64,000 nt of DNA, taken from contig CAZOMV010000003.1 in assembly GCA_964580995.1 (NCBI GenBank), positions 40,521 to 104,520 of the forward strand. Direction: 5' to 3'. This stretch comes from JAKJEP01 sp964580995. Lineage in GTDB: Bacteria; Planctomycetota; Phycisphaerae; Sedimentisphaerales; SM23-30. The translations under genes and the position numbers were made by a program. Below are positions 34,667-42,897 of the stretch, one piece after another. A model generated the notes under the pieces. The model worked only from the letters and a program-made list of their open reading frames with translations, had not been told where the DNA came from and made no database searches. The stretch's first letter is position 1. Each line of letters starts with the position of its first letter.

Positions 34667-35578
34667 ATGAATAACCGAAGCAGCAGGCAGTTGACCAGTC
34701 AGCAGGTATTTACCTGGATGATGGTCCTGTCGGTGCTGTTCCTGTTTTTACCCTTACGCTGGACGGACAGGCTGGATCATCTTTTTTCCGCTCTGGTGGG
34801 GCCTTTCAGCCAGGGCAGCCGACAGGTGAATCTGCTGGTAATGAAGAATCTGCCCGAACCGGATCAGGCGGAGATGACGGAGCGAAAATGTCAAAAGCTG
34901 CAGGAAATGCTGCTTTATGCGGAAAAACAGAAAATGAATCTGATTCAGGCCAATCGCAATTTGCAGGAAACGATAGATCGCCTGGCGGGAGTCCGGCAAA
35001 GTTTCGGCCAGACACGAGCGATGCTGATGGATGCCGACGTCATCGCCAGCGACTCAACTAACTGGCGGTATTGGAAAAAACTGAACCAGGGTTCCCTCCA
35101 GCAAATCGCGGTGGGACAGATCGTTTTAGGTCCGATGGGTCCGGCAGATAAGAGTGAGGATTCCCGTTCCACCGAATCTCTTTGCCGGATGTGCGTTGTG
35201 GGCAGGGTCAATAATGTGGGTTTGAAGTATTCTTCCTTTCAGTTGATCAGTGATGCGGGGTTCAGCCTGCCGGTCATTCTGGAACCCCACCCCAATCGGG
35301 GTGAGGTCTGGCGTGCCAATGGGGTGCTGAAAGTAAAATCGTTGGGAGAGATAACCGTCACCATGGTGGAAGTGCGGGGCAATCCGGTGCATGTGGGAGA
35401 TTCGGTACTGGCCTGTTCCGATCCCCGGTACCTGCCGGTGGAAACGCTGATCGGCATGGTACGAGAATGTCAGTCCGATCCGGAGAATCCGCTCATGTGG
35501 CGAATCCTGGTGGAACCGGCCGCCGATTTACATTCGCTGGATCATGTGGTAGTGGTCAATCCGCTCTGGGATGAGTAA
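34667..35578 (+). CDS. mreC: Rod shape-determining protein MreC
   Basis: I place the start at the ATG at 34667 (GGAG 9 nt upstream) instead of a GTG directly after the mreB stop, giving 303 residues. One membrane span (QVFTWMMVLSVLFLFLPL) and a coiled coil (about 60-115) are followed by a two-barrel MreC core (ILGPMGPADK.. to LVEPAADLHSLDHVVVVNPL). MreC is a periplasmic scaffold that links MreB and MreD to the wall synthases. It is in one operon with mreB and mreD. Sequence is divergent from model bacteria but order, size and ending fit. Confidence 0.88.
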   Translation: MNNRSSRQLTSQQVFTWMMVLSVLFLFLPLRWTDRLDHLFSALVGPFSQGSRQVNLLVMKNLPEPDQAEMTERKCQKLQEMLLYAEKQKMNLIQANRNLQETIDRLAGVRQSFGQTRAMLMDADVIASDSTNWRYWKKLNQGSLQQIAVGQIVLGPMGPADKSEDSRSTESLCRMCVVGRVNNVGLKYSSFQLISDAGFSLPVILEPHPNRGEVWRANGVLKVKSLGEITVTMVEVRGNPVHVGDSVLACSDPRYLPVETLIGMVRECQSDPENPLMWRILVEPAADLHSLDHVVVVNPLWDE

Positions 35579-35636
35579 ACCGGCCGAAATCAGTGCCAGA
35601 TAAAATGTTTAAAAAATAGGGGCGAATTGATAGATA

Positions 35637-36155
35637 ATGCGTTGGTTTAATTTCGCGATTTTGGTTTTTATTACCCTGGTACTGCAAATCGGGGTCTGCA
35701 AGCGGATCGGCATCGGCCAGCAGCGGATCATGCCTGACCTGCTGCTGCTGACTGCGGTTATTCTGGCGTTTCGCGCCCCGGCCAATCACGCCCTGATCGC
35801 CTGCTGGGTACTGGGATTCGCCAAGGATGTTACCAGCAGTTCCCCGCTGGGCAGTTATGCCTTGTGTTTCGGCCTGATGGCCCTGCTGCTGGTGCGGATG
35901 CGGGAAGTGCTCTATGGAATGCGGTCGGTTACTTTGATTATCGTAACCTTTGGAATGAGCCTTCTCATCGAACAGGCAGTGTACCTCTTCTGCGTCCTGA
36001 AAGATACTGCCAGTTGGGACCAGTACAGCGGAATCACCTTTACCATGCTGCTTTCCGCCATGATTACCGGCGGACTGGCGCCTTACGGATTTTGGCTGAT
36101 TACTAAATTCCACCGCCAGCTCGGTCTGCAGCGCGATCGTTCTTTTTCGCGATAG
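35637..36155 (+). CDS. mreD: Rod shape-determining protein MreD
   Basis: 172 residues with about five membrane spans (FAILVFITLVLQIGV; LLLLTAVILAF; LCFGLMALLLV; TLIIVTFGMSLLI; FTMLLSAMITGGL) and the conserved pattern D-x-x-L...G-F-x-K-D near residues 35-65 (PDLLLL.. LGFAKDVTSSSPLG). It is the integral membrane partner of MreC in the elongasome. It follows mreC by 58 nt. A small ORF begins 8 nt after its stop. Identification rests on topology plus synteny. Confidence 0.85.
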   Translation: MRWFNFAILVFITLVLQIGVCKRIGIGQQRIMPDLLLLTAVILAFRAPANHALIACWVLGFAKDVTSSSPLGSYALCFGLMALLLVRMREVLYGMRSVTLIIVTFGMSLLIEQAVYLFCVLKDTASWDQYSGITFTMLLSAMITGGLAPYGFWLITKFHRQLGLQRDRSFSR

Positions 36156-36163
36156 GCACAAAT

Positions 36164-36316
36164 ATGAATAAAAAACAGGCAAAACGGATTTCTGATGAAC
36201 TTCACCGTCTGGGCGGCCCAGCTGAACAGGCGCTACGGATTCGGTGTGAACAGGAAAAGAAGGTGCGGCTGGACGTAATCATGGAATGGGGCGATCCGAG
36301 AAAATGGAAAAATTAA
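36164..36316 (+). CDS. Small hydrophilic ORF after mreD (50 residues)
   Basis: Reads MNKKQAKRISDELHRLGGPA then EQALRIRCEQEKKVRLDVIM and EWGDPRKWKN. It starts 8 nt after the mreD stop, with AGG about 7 nt upstream. Composition is charged and helix-prone, with no membrane span. Tight spacing suggests co-translation with mreD. I do not recognise it. It could be a chance frame, but the composition looks protein-like. Confidence 0.45.
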   Translation: MNKKQAKRISDELHRLGGPAEQALRIRCEQEKKVRLDVIMEWGDPRKWKN

Positions 36317-36641
36317 TCGGCAATTCCATGGCCGGCGTAGGTGAATTAGGCGTTACCAGGCTTTAAGGAACCATTTTTTGCATTATTTCATCGGCTTTTC
36401 CCAAAAAAATCAGAAAAATATAATTTAACCCTGGCCAGAAATCCGATATCCTGCTATAGTATTATGAAATAGATTGGTTCGCTGAACGTGTAAATCAGGT
36501 TTGAGACAGTTTCATTTCTGCTTCCACCAGAATTTCCCCTTCAACTTTCCATTTTTATGAGGCTGAATTGTCGGCCGCTTTCCCTGTGACCTGGAAAGTA
36601 GAATGTGGGTCACGCACCCGAAAATAACAGGAGATTTTGTT
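36317..36641 (+). promoter_or_regulatory. Upstream region of the RRM gene with extended -10 promoter
   Basis: 325 bp without a gene. TGCTATAGT (36452-36460) is an extended -10; TGGCCA 17 nt upstream is a poor -35. Transcription from near 36467 would give a leader of about 175 nt. Long leaders are common for cold-inducible RNA-binding proteins, but no specific thermosensor was identified. Confidence 0.45.
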
Positions 36642-36983
36642 ATGGGTAAAAAAGTGTATGTTGGAAACATGAGTTATGAGGTATCGCAGGCAGATCTGGA
36701 ACAGATGTTCGCGGCTCACGGCACAGTCGAAAGTGTCCAGATCATTATGGATCGGGACACCGGTCGCAGCAAAGGCTTTGCCTTTGTCGAGATGAGCAGT
36801 GACGCCGAAGCGCAAGCAGCCATCGGAGCCTTGGACGGACAGGACTCCGGCGGTCGGGCTCTCAAAGTGAACGAAGCCAAACCGCGTCCTGCCGGTGGCG
36901 GCAGTGGCGGTAGCCGGGGCGGCAGCGGCGGCGGTGGCCGTGGTGGCTACGGTGGCGGCGGCGGCGGACGAGGCCGTTATTGA
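36642..36983 (+). CDS. Glycine-rich RRM RNA-binding protein
   Basis: The start is the ATG at 36642, with AGGAG 8 nt upstream; an in-frame ATG at 36603 has no SD. The 113-residue product has one RNA recognition motif (3-80) with RNP2 VYVGNM (5-10) and RNP1 KGFAFVEM (44-51), then a Gly/Arg-rich tail (GGSRGGSGGGGRGGYGG). Proteins of this type bind single-stranded RNA and are often cold or stress induced in cyanobacteria and planctomycetes, acting as RNA chaperones. It is a single-gene unit with its own promoter region and terminator. Confidence 0.93.
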   Translation: MGKKVYVGNMSYEVSQADLEQMFAAHGTVESVQIIMDRDTGRSKGFAFVEMSSDAEAQAAIGALDGQDSGGRALKVNEAKPRPAGGGSGGSRGGSGGGGRGGYGGGGGGRGRY

Positions 36984-37045
36984 TCACCAGACCGAACCAA
37001 AGCGAAACGCTTAAAGCGTTCAGCTAAAAATTGACTGGTTCATAC

Positions 37046-37090
37046 AAACCCGCAGACCCTTCCCCGGAAGAGCCTGCGGGTTTTCCTTTT
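37046..37090 (+). terminator. Rho-independent terminator after the RRM gene
   Basis: A 10-bp stem, AAACCCGCAG with CTGCGGGTTT, and an 18-nt loop are followed by TCCTTTTC. It is 62 nt after the stop. The convergent beta-helix gene ends at 37152, and the same hairpin could slow transcripts from that side, though the T-run there is short. Confidence 0.85.
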
Positions 37091-37151
37091 CACGAAAATC
37101 CTGCGGACGGCAGCCCACCGCGATCATGCCGCCTTATCGACGCTCCTTACC

Positions 37152-39245
37152 TTATGGCAAGGGACATGGACCGCAGGAACTATCCAGCCAGCGTTGCGAT
37201 AGTTTCCCCAGATCCATCAGGTCCACTATCCCATCGTGATTGATATCAGCGCCGCCGCACCAGGCACAATCACCGACATTAATATAAAGATGTTCATTCC
37301 ACTGTTTCCACCTTGTATGAGAATATCCATCCGTGGTGCGGGCATACACATTGAGCCTGAACTCATAGGCACAGGTCTTCCATGCCTCTAACAGCCCGGC
37401 CCCATAGGCGGTAGCCGAGTCATAATTGGTTGCTAATACTCCATACCAATAAGGAGGAGTGGCATCATGGGAACCGGCATATTGCTCATGAATGACATCT
37501 CCCCCATCCTTATTCGAACCATACAATGCATGCAGGGTGTATTCGCGTAAATACCCTTCGGGATGATAGGCATTAACCACAAACTGAATATTCTCCATCG
37601 CACTGTCCACATCGATGATGCCGCATTCCGGGACCACTTCGCCGGTATCCTTTTTCACGGCCAGAATCTCCGCCTGGACATTGCTATTATTCACAATAAG
37701 CGTGAAATCATCTTGCGTGTTGGCGGGCAAGGTCACCTCCGTCCCTCCCGATGTATAGGCCTTATAAAAAAGACGGTATTTGCCATTAGCCCAACTCGCC
37801 GACCGCCAGATCATTACCAGATCCGGATGCGCCCAATAGCCGGCATTCGTCCGGTAATAGATCCCTTCCAGGCCCCAATAATTATAAGGTCCGCAATTGT
37901 ACTGTTGGGCCTTCACCGTACCATCCGCAAGGATGGTATAATAGGTCTTGGTAAGCGAATCGGTCAGGGGAACTGCCGCGGAAATCGAGGGTGGACGAGA
38001 CCCGGTCCACTTTGCCACCAGGATCTGGTAATAGGTAACATTGGTATCTTCCGCCCCAAAAAGGCCATGGAGCCATAAGTCACCGCCAAACGGGGCATCC
38101 TGGTACGGATAAATATGCAAATTAGATGCGATGGCGGAACTTACATTCGCCAGACCGATACGATCGCCCGTAGTGGTAATTTCCGAGACGGGTATTTTCC
38201 CGATGGTCGTAAAGATAAAACCGCTCATGATCCCGTATCGGTTGGCGGGATTCCCTTCCGGTCCGCCCGTATAGCCCATATCATTCCGTGTTCCGTCCAC
38301 ATCATTATAGATCGGGTCCGGATCGCCTGTATCTATGCAAGGGGATTCTTCGCTCAGGAAATGGGATTTTTCCCCCAGGCCATACGATAGCGATCCCGGT
38401 TCAAAAAGCGGATCCTCGCTGATATCGCCCGGTCCCGGCGCCGCGATCCCTTCGCTTTGACTGTCGTAATTCAGCCAGTTATTCCCCCAGGAATCGTTAT
38501 AGGAAAGAAGCGGGATAGCCGTATGAGAAGCGGATATCCCCGTGGAATTGTTGGACATAATATTGTTCTTGATGATCACATTGGAACTACGATAACACCA
38601 CAAACCCTGGGAATCGTTGTTGACAATCGTATTATTAATAACCTTGGTTCCAGCCGAGTCCTCCCAGCCGATATAGACCCCGCAACCGGTATTCCCGCGG
38701 ATCAGGTTATTCGTTATCAGGGGGGTTGAATGAAGGCTAATGATTCCATAATTCAGTGCGTCGCCTTCTTCCCCGTTGAATTCGATCAGATTGTTCCGAA
38801 TCACACTGCTGCTGCCCCCAACAATCAAAATGCCATCCGTATTTTGTAAGATCCAGTTATTGCTTACCGTTACCGAACCGCCGGATATATAAACACCGGT
38901 CTTCCGTTCCGTACTACGGTAGATCGCAAATCCATCGATTTGGGCATCCTCCACATCCACAGCCGTGACAATGTAATTGGCGGCGGCTCCATGAATCCAG
39001 GTACTATTTGCCCCTTCCCCAAAAACATTTACCCCGCTTTTCAGAACAATATCCTCCACATAGGGCGCCCCTCCTCCATTGGCTACCAGAATCGTATCAC
39101 CAGAACCGGCCGCGTTTATGGCGTCCTGGATTTTGGTGAAATCACCGGTCCCGCTTTTATTCACGGTGAATACCGCTGCCGGACAAAGGGAAACCACAAT
39201 TAGTAGCAAAAAGAACACCACCAAGGAATGAACATGCCTTTTCAT
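37152..39245 (-). CDS. Secreted right-handed beta-helix protein with dockerin-like tail
   Basis: 697 residues with GGAGGAAAGG before ATG and a signal peptide ending LCPAA. Residues about 25-310 form a pectinesterase/NosD-type beta-helix (GDFTKIQDAINAAGSGDTIL; repeated NNxI/NNTIVNN turns). A segment ESPCIDTGDPDPIYNDVDGT follows, as in other planctomycete helix proteins. Residues about 340-660 are an unassigned beta-rich region containing WYGVLATNYDSATAYGAGLL. The end is a single Ca-binding loop, DINHDGIVDLMDLGKLSQRW. It is probably exported to act on, or bind, polysaccharide. No catalytic site is recognised. It is convergent with the RRM gene. Confidence 0.75.
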   Translation of the reverse strand: MKRHVHSLVVFFLLLIVVSLCPAAVFTVNKSGTGDFTKIQDAINAAGSGDTILVANGGGAPYVEDIVLKSGVNVFGEGANSTWIHGAAANYIVTAVDVEDAQIDGFAIYRSTERKTGVYISGGSVTVSNNWILQNTDGILIVGGSSSVIRNNLIEFNGEEGDALNYGIISLHSTPLITNNLIRGNTGCGVYIGWEDSAGTKVINNTIVNNDSQGLWCYRSSNVIIKNNIMSNNSTGISASHTAIPLLSYNDSWGNNWLNYDSQSEGIAAPGPGDISEDPLFEPGSLSYGLGEKSHFLSEESPCIDTGDPDPIYNDVDGTRNDMGYTGGPEGNPANRYGIMSGFIFTTIGKIPVSEITTTGDRIGLANVSSAIASNLHIYPYQDAPFGGDLWLHGLFGAEDTNVTYYQILVAKWTGSRPPSISAAVPLTDSLTKTYYTILADGTVKAQQYNCGPYNYWGLEGIYYRTNAGYWAHPDLVMIWRSASWANGKYRLFYKAYTSGGTEVTLPANTQDDFTLIVNNSNVQAEILAVKKDTGEVVPECGIIDVDSAMENIQFVVNAYHPEGYLREYTLHALYGSNKDGGDVIHEQYAGSHDATPPYWYGVLATNYDSATAYGAGLLEAWKTCAYEFRLNVYARTTDGYSHTRWKQWNEHLYINVGDCAWCGGADINHDGIVDLMDLGKLSQRWLDSSCGPCPLP

Positions 39246-39803
39246 GGCCTTTCCTCCTAAAAAAGTGACCTGGAATTTCCGATTGGAAATTCATACCTCT
39301 GGATTTGCTCAAGAATGAGCCTTTACGAAAATGTCTGTAATTGAATTATAGCACCCATTTACAGTAAAACAACCGTGATTTTCCCGGATCAAAGGATTTT
39401 TGGTAAAAAATTGGCTATCCTGCTAGAAATAAATAACTTACAAATACATTTTTTACTTACCCCTTCAAAATAATTTTCAGGTAGCTGCTTACGAGCCTCA
39501 GTAAGAGTCTTTTTAAAAAGCCCCTCCTGTTTTTCCCGACCGGCCTGTCGAGGGCGGGGACGCGGACAACGAGAGGAAAAACCTACCCAGTGTAGCAAGA
39601 AATATGTGCCGCCTAGAGAATCAGGATTTGCCATAGAATTGCCGATAAGGTAAGGAATTATTTGTATTTTTTAATCGTAAATGAGAAATATCAGATTAGA
39701 ATCAACTGGACCGCCAGATGCTGGAACTCCTGCAGCGGTATTGAGCCGTAAAAAGTTAGCAGGGGAAAATATTCCGCCCCTGACAGAAAAGAAAGGTACA
39801 CCT
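39246..39803. other. Intergenic region, 558 bp, between divergent beta-helix and fucosidase genes
   Basis: The minus-strand leader of the beta-helix gene holds two small perfect hairpins: GAATTTCC/GGAAATTC with loop of 4 (39273-39292) and GCTCA/TGAGC with loop of 4 (39307-39320). A minus-strand frame at 39389-39634 lacks an SD and is not supported. A GC-rich patch around 39538-39572 stands out from the AT-rich surroundings but shows no gene. Confidence 0.5.
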
Positions 39804-41384
39804 ATGAAAGCAAGTATTTGGAACGCTGTGTTGGTAGTTGCCGGTTTTCTGGCCATGTGCGCTGCGGTTGCGGCCGAGGGTGATTCTGGTTTGCCGACTG
39901 CTGCCGGGAAGGTTGCGCCGCCCGAGCCGCTTGGCCCGGTCCCTTCGGCGCGGCAATTGAAATGGCACGAGATGGGCATGTATGCCTTCTGCCACTTCGG
40001 GGTTGATACCTTCACCGGTGCGGAGTGGGGCAGCGGCGGCGAGCAACCGGAAATCTTCCATCCCGCCGAGTTCGATGCGAACCAGATCGCCGGTGCTATC
40101 AAGGCCGGCGGCTTCCAGGGCATCATCCTGACCTGCAAGCACCATGACGGCTTCTGTCTCTGGCCAACCAAGAGCACTCCGCACAATATCAGCGACAGCC
40201 CGTACAAGAACGGCAAAGGCGACATCGTGCGCGAGATGGCCGAGGCGTGCCGGCAGGCGGATATCAAGTTCGGCGTTTACGTCTCGCCCTGGGATCGCAA
40301 CCATCCTGAATACGGCCAGCCCGGTTATGTGAAAGTCTATCACCAGCAGATCAGGGAACTGTTGACCGGTTACGGCCCGTTGTTTGAAATCTGGTTTGAC
40401 GGGGCTAACGGGGGCGATGGGTATTATGGCGGGGCCGGGGGCACGCGGAAAATCCATGCGGCTACCTATTACGATTGGGATACGATCTGGGACATGGTGC
40501 GGCTCTATCAGCCGCAGGCGATTATTTATTCCGACGTCGGTCCCGACATCCGATGGGTGGGCAATGAATCCGGTTATGCCCAGGACCCGTGCTGGACCAC
40601 CTACACCCCGCATATGCGCGACTTCCAGCCGGCCAAGACCGGCTCGCCGCTGTCGCGATTCGATGCCTGGGGATTCGTGAACTACCCGGAGGGCGAGCAC
40701 GGCCACCGCGATGGGCGATACTGGCTGCCGGCCGAGGTGGACGTTTCGATCCGGCCGGGCTGGTTCTGGCACCAGGAGCAGAATCCGCAGGTGCGCACTC
40801 CGGAAAACCTGATGCAGATCTACCTGGCTTCGGTGGGCCTGGGGCAGGGTATGAACCTGAACGTCCCGCCGAATCGGCGCGGGCTGGTGGACGACAATGA
40901 TGTGGTTAGCCTCAAAGCGTTCGGCAAACACTTGCGTCAAACCTTTGCGGAGAATCTGGCGCAGGGGGCCGTTCTGAAAGCCTCGGAAGTACGCGGCGGC
41001 GATGCGGACACCTATGGCCCCCAGAATCTGTTGGACGCCGATCCGTGGAGTGCCTGGATTACGGACGACCACTGGACGAGCCACGCAGCCTCGGTGGAAA
41101 TTACGCTGGCGGGCGAGAAGACGTGCAATCTGATCCGCCTACGGGAGGATATTCGGCTGGGGCAGCGTGTTGAAGGGGTAGCCGTGGATGCCTGGGACAC
41201 CCAGGCCCAAGGCGGGCAGGGGGATTGGAAGGAACTGGCCCGGGCGGAATCGATAGGTGCTTGCCGCCTGTGGCGGGTACCGGAAACCACCGCGTCCCGG
41301 CTCCGTCTGCGGGTTGTCAAGAGTCCGGTAGCGCCAGCCCTGTCGGATTTCGGCCTGTATCGGGAGCCGGCATTTGCTCCATAA
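39804..41384 (+). CDS. GH29 alpha-L-fucosidase, secreted
   Basis: The start is the ATG at 39804 (AAAGG upstream), which begins the signal peptide MKASIWNAVLVVAGFLAMCA; upstream in-frame codons are not needed. The 526-residue product has the GH29 barrel with WHEMGMYAFCHFGVDTF, TCKHHDGFCLWPT and the nucleophile D199 in FEIWFDGANG. A C-terminal F5/8-type carbohydrate-binding domain (about 395-525, ENLAQGAVLKAS.. LLDADPWSAWITDD) follows. It releases terminal alpha-L-fucose with retention. It is a lone gene rather than part of the large operon, but is likely part of the same glycan-foraging lifestyle. Confidence 0.92.
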   Translation: MKASIWNAVLVVAGFLAMCAAVAAEGDSGLPTAAGKVAPPEPLGPVPSARQLKWHEMGMYAFCHFGVDTFTGAEWGSGGEQPEIFHPAEFDANQIAGAIKAGGFQGIILTCKHHDGFCLWPTKSTPHNISDSPYKNGKGDIVREMAEACRQADIKFGVYVSPWDRNHPEYGQPGYVKVYHQQIRELLTGYGPLFEIWFDGANGGDGYYGGAGGTRKIHAATYYDWDTIWDMVRLYQPQAIIYSDVGPDIRWVGNESGYAQDPCWTTYTPHMRDFQPAKTGSPLSRFDAWGFVNYPEGEHGHRDGRYWLPAEVDVSIRPGWFWHQEQNPQVRTPENLMQIYLASVGLGQGMNLNVPPNRRGLVDDNDVVSLKAFGKHLRQTFAENLAQGAVLKASEVRGGDADTYGPQNLLDADPWSAWITDDHWTSHAASVEITLAGEKTCNLIRLREDIRLGQRVEGVAVDAWDTQAQGGQGDWKELARAESIGACRLWRVPETTASRLRLRVVKSPVAPALSDFGLYREPAFAP

Positions 41385-41509
41385 CAGGTTTCAGTATTGA
41401 TATAAATTCATAAAAAATAATTGCTTATGAGGATTTTTTGTCTATGTTATCGTGCGATTCGGGGAAAAAGGGGAAGTGTTTTTGGCTATGTGTATTCTCT
41501 CTGATTTTT

Positions 41510-41539
41510 TTGGGTATTATCAGAAATTTCTGCTAAAAT
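41510..41539 (+). promoter_or_regulatory. proAB promoter with a palindrome between -35 and -10
   Basis: TTGGGT (41510-41515), 18-nt spacer, TAAAAT (41534-41539), with TGC just before the -10. The spacer contains the perfect palindrome CAGAAATTTCTG (41521-41532), well placed for a repressor. Confidence 0.55.
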
Positions 41540-41571
41540 GTCGGGATTGAATGATATAAGGACTTGTAAAG

Positions 41572-41588
41572 GCCGGTGAAGGACCGGC
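41572..41588 (+). promoter_or_regulatory. Hairpin directly before the proA ribosome binding site
   Basis: GCCGGT and ACCGGC pair around GAAGG. The stem ends at the base before AGGAG, the SD of the TTG-initiated proA. It could protect the leader or influence initiation. Confidence 0.5.
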
Positions 41589-41601
41589 AGGAGATATTAC
41601 G

Positions 41602-42897
41602 TTGATTCAGGAGATAGCAGATAAGGCCCGGCAGGCGGCGATTCTGATGGCGGCGTTGCCGACGGAGGTGAAGAATCGTGCGCTGGCAGCGATTGTCGGT
41701 GCCCTGCGCCAGCAGGAACAACGCATTGTAGCGGCCAATGAGCAGGACCTGACGCAGGCCCGCAAAGATAATCTCAATCCGGCCCTGCTCAAGCGGCTGA
41801 AATTTGACGGAGCCAAACTGAAAGGGGCCATCGAGGGTATCGAAAGCCTCATCACCCTGGCCGATCCGGTGGGCCGGACCCTTTCCGCCCGCCAGCTCGA
41901 TAACGGCCTGGAGCTGTATCAGGTCAGCGCCCCGATCGGAGTGCTGGGGATCATCTTCGAATCGCGGCCCGACGCCCTGGTTCAGATCTCAACCCTGGCC
42001 CTCAAGAGCGGCAACGCGGTCCTGCTCAAAGGCGGCTCCGAAGCGGTCCACACCAATCGTGCCTTGGCGGAGGTGATTATCGAAGCATCCGAAGGGGCGG
42101 GATTGCCGGCCGGCTGGATGGCCCTGCTGGAGACCCGCGCTGATGTCAATGCCATGCTGGCGCTGGACGGCTATATTGACCTGATCATCCCGCGCGGCTC
42201 CAACGCTTTTGTCAAATACATCATGGACCATACCCGCATTCCGGTGCTGGGCCATGCCGACGGCATCTGTCATGTGTTTATTGACCGGGCGGCTGATCTG
42301 GAGAAGGCTGTCCGTATTGCCTATGATTCCAAGTGCCAGTACCCGGCGGTCTGCAATGCGATGGAGACGCTGCTGGTCGATCAGGCCATCGCGGGGGAAT
42401 TTCTGCCGCGGATCAAGGCGGACTATGATAAGGCCCATGTCGAGCTGCGCGGCGACAGCCGGACGCAAGAAATCATCGAAGTGAAGGCTGCCGACGAGCA
42501 GGACTGGAAAACGGAATACAACGATCTGATCCTCTCGATCCGGGTGATGGGCGGTCTGGATGCCGCCATCGATCATATTAACACCTACAGCTCACATCAT
42601 ACCGACGCCATCGTCACGGAAGATGCCCAGGCCGCCCGGCAGTTCCTGAACCGGGTGGACTCCGCCAATGTCTTCTGGAACTGCTCGACCCGCTTTGCCG
42701 ACGGCTTCCGCTACGGGCTGGGGGCGGAGGTCGGCATCAGCACCAACAAGATACATGCCCGAGGCCCGGTGGGGCTGGAAGGGCTGGTCATTTATAAGTG
42801 GAAACTGATCGGCCAGGGGCAGATCGTCGCGGAGTATTCCGGTCCCCAGGCCAAAACATTTATACATAAAGAAATGAATAAAAAATGTCCTCTCTAA
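41602..42897 (+). CDS. proA: Gamma-glutamyl phosphate reductase (glutamate-5-semialdehyde dehydrogenase)
   Basis: 431 residues from a TTG start with AGGAG 8 nt upstream. It shows the ProA core: PIGVLGIIFESRPDALVQI, LKGGSEAVHTNRAL, the catalytic Cys region YDSKCQYPAVCNAMETLL and the ending RGPVGLEGLVIYKWKLIGQG. It reduces gamma-glutamyl phosphate to glutamate-5-semialdehyde with NADPH, the second step of proline synthesis, in the cytoplasm. It overlaps proB by 13 nt, so the pair is coupled. The order proA-proB is the reverse of the common proBA. proC is not in the window. Confidence 0.95.
   Translation: MIQEIADKARQAAILMAALPTEVKNRALAAIVGALRQQEQRIVAANEQDLTQARKDNLNPALLKRLKFDGAKLKGAIEGIESLITLADPVGRTLSARQLDNGLELYQVSAPIGVLGIIFESRPDALVQISTLALKSGNAVLLKGGSEAVHTNRALAEVIIEASEGAGLPAGWMALLETRADVNAMLALDGYIDLIIPRGSNAFVKYIMDHTRIPVLGHADGICHVFIDRAADLEKAVRIAYDSKCQYPAVCNAMETLLVDQAIAGEFLPRIKADYDKAHVELRGDSRTQEIIEVKAADEQDWKTEYNDLILSIRVMGGLDAAIDHINTYSSHHTDAIVTEDAQAARQFLNRVDSANVFWNCSTRFADGFRYGLGAEVGISTNKIHARGPVGLEGLVIYKWKLIGQGQIVAEYSGPQAKTFIHKEMNKKCPL

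Noticed and set aside
39389..39634. 81-residue minus-strand frame in the spacer before the fucosidase
   Set aside because: No SD, no domain, and it crosses a compositional break.
39756..41084. Minus-strand 442-residue frame opposite the fucosidase
   Set aside because: It is antisense to a clear GH29 gene, has no SD or domain, and its His/Arg/Pro-rich composition is typical of a shadow frame.
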